The notes under the pieces are model-generated. The model did no database searches. It was not told the origin of the DNA and saw only the letters and a program-made list of their open reading frames with translations. The translations under genes and the position numbers were made by a program. From contig NZ_JBBKTT010000001.1 in the NCBI RefSeq assembly GCF_037892425.1, positions 930,001 to 994,000 on the forward strand: a stretch of DNA of 64,000 bases. The letters run 5' to 3'. Origin of the DNA: Lacibacter sp. H375 (GTDB lineage: Bacteria > Bacteroidota > Bacteroidia > Chitinophagales > Chitinophagaceae). This document shows positions 60,614 to 64,000 of this stretch, piece after piece; the stretch's first letter is position 1; the number at the start of each line of letters is the position of its first letter.

Positions 60614-61984
60614 ATGTCTTCATTATCACGCAGAGATGCGTTAAAAGCTTTAGGAATTTCGATTGGTGGATCTGTTTTGCCGCTTTCATCATGGGCAACC
60701 AATGATAAAGGTGAACGAATTTATCTTCCTGAATTCAGTAACAGCTTTGTACCGGATAAACCGATCACTGTCATTACCTGTGGTGCAGGTGCAAGAGGAA
60801 ATGTTTATGGCAACTATGCTGTTCAATATCCTGCACAACTAGACATTGTAGGTGTTGCTGAACCAATTGCTATTCGTAATGATCGATATGCAAAGAAGCA
60901 CGCAATAAAAGATGAGAACCGTTTTAAAACATGGGAAGATGTATTCAAGCGTCCCAAGTTTGCAGATGCTATTCTTATAACCACACCTGATAATCTGCAT
61001 TACGGGCCATGCATGAAAGCATTAGAAATGGGTTATCATGTGTTGCTGGAAAAACCAATTTCTCCAAGCGAAAAAGAATGCCGTGATATTTTAGCCATGA
61101 CAAAAAAAACAGGAAAGATCGTTGCAGTTTGTCATGTACTTCGTTATGCTCCTTACTTTGAAGAATTGCGTAAGATCATGCAAAGTGGTGTATTGGGTAA
61201 AGTGGTAAGCGTACAACATATTGAACCAATTGAACACATACACATGAGTCATTCTTATGTGCGTGGTAACTGGCATAACAGTAAAGAAACAACGCCAATC
61301 ATTCTTGCAAAGAGTTGTCATGATCTGGATATATTACGTTGGATGATTGGTAAACAAAGCAAGAGCATTCATGCACAAGGCGATGTAAGCTGGTTTAAAA
61401 AAGCAAATGCCCCAGAAGGAAGTACGGCCCGTTGCACCGATGGTTGTAAAGTGGAAGCAAGCTGTCCCTATTCAGCTTTGAAACAATATTATCGGGAACG
61501 GAAACGGACTTATGTATTTGATATGCCGGAAGAAAAAGAGAAACATGCCGATCATATCATGGAGAAATTAAAAACAACCAACTATGGCCGTTGTGTGTAC
61601 CGGATGGAGAATGATCAACCCGATCATTATACCACCAATATATTATTTGAAGATGGTGTTACCTGCAGTTTCAGCATGGAAGCATTTACTTCCTACGAAG
61701 GAAGAAGAACGAGAGTAATGGGTAGTCTGGGAGATATTGTGGGTGATATGACAACGATGGTGCATACCGATTTCCTCACTGGTAAAAAAACAGAATGGAA
61801 AAATGCAACTGATATGCATGGCGGTGGCGACTGGCGTCTTGTTGCAAACTGGATCGAAGCGATATCGAAAAACGATCCATCCTTACTTACATCAACAATT
61901 GATGCATCAATTGAAAGTCATTTAATGGGTTTTGCTGCTGAGCAAAGCAGGAAGGGAAATAAGGTGGTAGAGATAAAACTGTAA
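60614..61984 (+). CDS. Gfo/Idh/MocA-family oxidoreductase with Tat-like signal
   Basis: A 456-aa protein. The N-terminus 'MSSLSRRDALKALGISIGGS' has the twin Arg of a Tat signal. The NAD(P) domain follows ('ITVITCGAGARGNVYGNYAV'), with 'HVLLEKPISPSEKEC' carrying the catalytic EKP, and 'CHVLRYAPYFEEL'. A Cys-bearing insert (about 275-290, 'RCTDGCKVEASCPY') is shared by a Bacteroidota subgroup. It probably acts on a sugar or inositol derivative in the periplasm with a tightly bound cofactor. Confidence 0.9.
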   Translation: MSSLSRRDALKALGISIGGSVLPLSSWATNDKGERIYLPEFSNSFVPDKPITVITCGAGARGNVYGNYAVQYPAQLDIVGVAEPIAIRNDRYAKKHAIKDENRFKTWEDVFKRPKFADAILITTPDNLHYGPCMKALEMGYHVLLEKPISPSEKECRDILAMTKKTGKIVAVCHVLRYAPYFEELRKIMQSGVLGKVVSVQHIEPIEHIHMSHSYVRGNWHNSKETTPIILAKSCHDLDILRWMIGKQSKSIHAQGDVSWFKKANAPEGSTARCTDGCKVEASCPYSALKQYYRERKRTYVFDMPEEKEKHADHIMEKLKTTNYGRCVYRMENDQPDHYTTNILFEDGVTCSFSMEAFTSYEGRRTRVMGSLGDIVGDMTTMVHTDFLTGKKTEWKNATDMHGGGDWRLVANWIEAISKNDPSLLTSTIDASIESHLMGFAAEQSRKGNKVVEIKL

Positions 61985-62015
61985 TCCGTTAACATATTTG
62001 AACTCTAAACAAGTT

Positions 62016-62044
62016 GGGCCCCGATAGAAATCGTGGGCCCTTTT
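62016..62044 (+). terminator. rho-independent terminator
   Basis: GGGCCCCGAT (62016-62025) pairs with ATCGTGGGCCC (62030-62040) with one bulged T around an AGAA loop, then TTTT. It ends the 57053-61984 series. Confidence 0.75.
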
Positions 62045-62297
62045 GCTTACCTCTGAAACCACAAAAAAATAGATCTTTTATGTTCAGAAAGAGTTACAAC
62101 AATTTGAGTTGCTATTATAAAAGACAGTATAATAAATTAATTGTAGGGAGGAACTAATTGTTCATCAGCGGGATATTATGGAATACCAGGAGCTTTGTAA
62201 GGGAAATTGGAATTGGGTTGGACGGGGACCAGATGTGACGAGATAAATATAGACCAGTCTTTTGGAATATGCAAGAAAAACAAACCCTTCTTTCAGT
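62045..62297. other. intergenic region with no recognisable feature
   Basis: About 250 AT-rich nucleotides between the terminator of the oxidoreductase gene and the stop of the JmjC-like gene. I see no gene-like frame, clear hairpin or stop-to-stop palindrome here, unlike the other convergent gaps of similar size. Confidence 0.5.
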
Positions 62298-63173
62298 CTA
62301 AATCAATTCTTTTTCAGCGGCTTCAAATGCTTTTCGTTTTTTGAACGAATACCACCATTGCGGAGCTGTTTTCTTCAACAAAGTATCTATACCACGCATC
62401 CCAAACAGGTTCCATACACCATGCAACTTTGGCGCTATGCCTTCCTGCATTGCACGCAGGCTCATCGCAAACCCACTATCAAGATATTCCATATGATGAA
62501 AGTAACCGGCAGGCATAAACAGGGTATCGCCATGCTCAAGTATTACTTCATAACCAGTTGCCTGCCTAATAGCCGGGAACTGTTCGTAGTCGGGTTTTCC
62601 GTTTTTGAGATGATAATTGCTGAAATCGGCCAGGCTCAAAACTTCAAAAGGTTTGCGGTACAATTTGTATTGTTCTTCATATGGGAAGAGCAGCACCCGC
62701 TTACGACCCACAAACTGTGTATGCAGGATATGCGACAAATCAATATCAAAATGCATATGAGTGATGGAGGTTGCCCCACCCACAAATAACATCGGGTATT
62801 TTTTTACAAAGCCCTTCATATATTCTTCGGGCCAGGTAAAATCCTGTGTCAACTCCGGTGAATGATCGAAAATATTAAAGAGGAAAATGCGCCAGCCTGC
62901 CGGGCCTTCGGAGATCATATCAACATATTCGCCAAAGGTCTTATAATCATCAGCCGTGTTGATGGGCGTGTATGCATCACTTTTAATATTATTATAAATG
63001 CCTACTTTATGATGCCCTGCAATTTGCTTCAGAAAATTCCAGTTCCACTTGTTATAAGCTGGCCATGTTTTTGCGAGTGATTTAATGATCACAGGCTTAC
63101 CTGGCAGATAATAGTCACGACGAAACTGCTCTGGGCTGATGGTATCAAATGTATCAACGGGTTTCAGTTGCAT
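62298..63173 (-). CDS. JmjC/cupin-8-like Fe(II) oxygenase
   Basis: A 291-aa protein from the ATG at 63173; a TTG lies two codons upstream. 'RRDYYLPGKPVIIKSLAKTW' followed by PAYNKW opens the cupin_8 domain. 'THMHFDIDLSHILHTQFVGR' supplies the HxD iron pair and 'DTLFMPAGYFHHMEYLD' the distal His, with 'GRKRVLLFPYEE' between. This is the FIH/JmjC pattern of 2-oxoglutarate-dependent hydroxylases. The target (protein or small molecule) is unknown. It is divergent from the YrdC-type gene. Confidence 0.88.
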   Translation of the reverse strand: MQLKPVDTFDTISPEQFRRDYYLPGKPVIIKSLAKTWPAYNKWNWNFLKQIAGHHKVGIYNNIKSDAYTPINTADDYKTFGEYVDMISEGPAGWRIFLFNIFDHSPELTQDFTWPEEYMKGFVKKYPMLFVGGATSITHMHFDIDLSHILHTQFVGRKRVLLFPYEEQYKLYRKPFEVLSLADFSNYHLKNGKPDYEQFPAIRQATGYEVILEHGDTLFMPAGYFHHMEYLDSGFAMSLRAMQEGIAPKLHGVWNLFGMRGIDTLLKKTAPQWWYSFKKRKAFEAAEKELI

Positions 63174-63200
63174 AAACAATCAGGGCTAATAATGCACAAT

Positions 63201-63208
63201 CAAATATA
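63201..63208 (-). promoter_or_regulatory. -7 box for the JmjC-like gene
   Basis: TATATTTG read leftwards fits TAnnTTTG; the predicted start near 63196 gives a leader of about 20 nt before the ATG at 63173. The -33 region is weak. Confidence 0.45.
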
Positions 63209-63276
63209 AACGAACAATTGCAGATAAATGGTCAGCCGAATGATAAAATTGGTTCAATTCAATAGTACTTTTAATT

Positions 63277-63885
63277 ATGTTATTGCACGTTCATCCGGAA
63301 AACCCTCAGCCCCGGCAGATCAAAACCATTGTTGAGTGTCTGCAAAGCGGGGGCATCATTATCTATCCAACCGATACGATTTATGGTTTGGGTTGTGATA
63401 TTTTTCAGCATAAAGCTATCGAACGCATTTGCCGCATCAAAAATGTTGACCCGCAAAAAGCGCAACTTTCATTTATCTGCCACGGACTGAGCGATCTCAG
63501 CAATTACACCAAACAGATCAGCACGCCTGTTTATCGTATGCTGAAGCAGTATCTGCCAGGTCCTTATACGTTCATTTTACCCGCCAGTCGTGAAGTGCCG
63601 AAAATCCTGAAAAGTAAAAAAGATACCATTGGTTTGCGTGTGCCTGATAATAAAATTGCATGTGCCATAATCCGTGAGTTAGGCCATCCAATATTAAGTG
63701 CGTCATTGCCCGGGGAGATGGTGGAAGAATACACCGATCCTGAATACATGCATGATAACTTTAAGAAATTGGTTGACTTGGTTGTTGACGGTGGAATTGG
63801 TGGTATGGTTCCTTCAACCATTGTGGACTGCACGGATGATGAACCGGTGGTGTTGAGAGAAGGATTGGGCGACTGGGTAGGTTAA
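63277..63885 (+). CDS. YrdC/YciO-type L-threonylcarbamoyladenylate synthase
   Basis: A 202-aa protein of the short form with 'GGIIIYPTDTIYGLGCDIFQ', 'RICRIKNVDPQKAQLSFICH', 'LPGPYTFILPA' and 'GLRVPDNKIACAII'; the KxR-SxN-type ATP/threonine site is recognisable. It makes threonylcarbamoyl-AMP for tRNA t6A37. 'QLSFIC' in place of the common 'PLxxxC' leans to the YciO side, so this may be a paralogue rather than the main enzyme. It is followed by a repeat-like gap at 63886-63966. Confidence 0.87.
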   Translation: MLLHVHPENPQPRQIKTIVECLQSGGIIIYPTDTIYGLGCDIFQHKAIERICRIKNVDPQKAQLSFICHGLSDLSNYTKQISTPVYRMLKQYLPGPYTFILPASREVPKILKSKKDTIGLRVPDNKIACAIIRELGHPILSASLPGEMVEEYTDPEYMHDNFKKLVDLVVDGGIGGMVPSTIVDCTDDEPVVLREGLGDWVG

Positions 63886-63966
63886 GCTAAGAGATTGAAA
63901 GAGGGGAATAAGCAAAAAAGGAATGCACAACATTTTTCTCTTTTACCTAATTCGTCTTCCTTATTC
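63886..63966. repeat. imperfect inverted repeat after the YrdC-type gene
   Basis: GAATAAG (63906-63912) pairs with CTTATTC (63960-63966) and looser AAAGAG/CTCTTT words lie inside. It has the purine-rich then pyrimidine-rich style of the palindrome at 20765-20855. Its right arm contains a minus-strand stop codon of a possible convergent gene. Confidence 0.4.
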
Positions 63967-64000
63967 TTTACTCAGGATCAAAACAACTCCTGAATTTTCA
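63961..64000 (-). CDS. possible C-terminus of a convergent gene
   Basis: Read leftwards from the right edge one frame gives ENSGVVLILSKE followed by TAA at 63963-63961. The text looks like a protein C-terminus and its stop lies in the inverted repeat, as for other convergent pairs here. Twelve codons are too few to name it. Confidence 0.3.
   Translation of the reverse strand, partial: ENSGVVLILSKE

Overview
The window looks like a chromosomal segment of a Bacteroidota bacterium, most likely family Chitinophagaceae (a Lacibacter/Ferruginibacter-like organism). This is inferred from the protein families (LytTR/LytS pair, ECF sigma factor with DGPF partner, Asp-box 'glycosyl hydrolase' of about 1,100 aa, DUF2911, LptC lipoprotein, TIGR02757), the lack of Shine-Dalgarno sequences, several TAnnTTTG promoter boxes and moderately AT-rich DNA. 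No species assignment is possible by eye. There are no rRNA genes, CRISPR arrays, transposases or phage genes. One tRNA (Phe, GAA) is present. The DNA is mostly coding, on both strands.

Layout. 0-4 kb: a partial gene behind two palindromic operators, a DUF1963 gene, a NrtR-like NUDIX regulator with an HD hydrolase, and a divergent methyltransferase with a nucleotidyltransferase-like N-terminus. 4-9 kb: tRNA-Phe, recQ, kdsD and manC (sugar-nucleotide supply). 9-20 kb: small lipoprotein, glycosyltransferase, EamA transporter, a MarR/GHL10/LOG operon, and a leftward envelope-linked run (O-antigen-ligase-like protein, GT2, Lon-N-like protein, coaX, beta-barrel protein, lptC). 20-28 kb: meaB, a large zinc metalloprotease, an ECF42-type sigma factor with its DGPF protein, a LytS/LytTR two-component system and DUF1761. 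28-36.6 kb: two runs of small single-domain proteins (VOC, DinB, YCII, TfoX, SRPBCC, DUF1801, ankyrin, rhodanese), several exported, separated by a degenerate GHKL ATPase gene and a 1.2 kb non-coding repeat region. 36.7-55 kb: Asp-box exoprotein, bestrophin-like channel, DUF1579 lipoprotein, DsbA/PfkB pair, amidohydrolase, polA, an orphan parA, uvrB, Spy-like protein, AcpH-like protein, CoA-transferase, DUF2911. 55-64 kb: asnB, a trans-sulfuration enzyme, TIGR02757, membrane/soluble small pair, alpha/beta hydrolase, Gfo/Idh oxidoreductase, JmjC-like cupin and a YrdC-type tRNA-modification enzyme.

Most unusual signals. (1) Palindromes of about 60-90 bp that run from stop codon to stop codon between convergent genes; one of them is split by a 500 bp segment carrying a 120-codon ORF. 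(2) asnB carries two extra in-frame segments that look like intergenic repeat DNA. (3) A 1.2 kb non-coding tract contains a 100 bp tandem unit and a diverged 90 bp duplication beside a GHKL gene that has lost catalytic residues. (4) Several genes have a TAnnTTTG box only 3-10 nt before the start codon, suggesting very short or absent leaders. (5) The left edge shows a promoter flanked by two near-identical 21 bp palindromes. Starts were moved to internal ATGs where the longest reading frame began at TTG/GTG or lay in a terminator or promoter. All functional calls rest on reading motifs, not on database searches.
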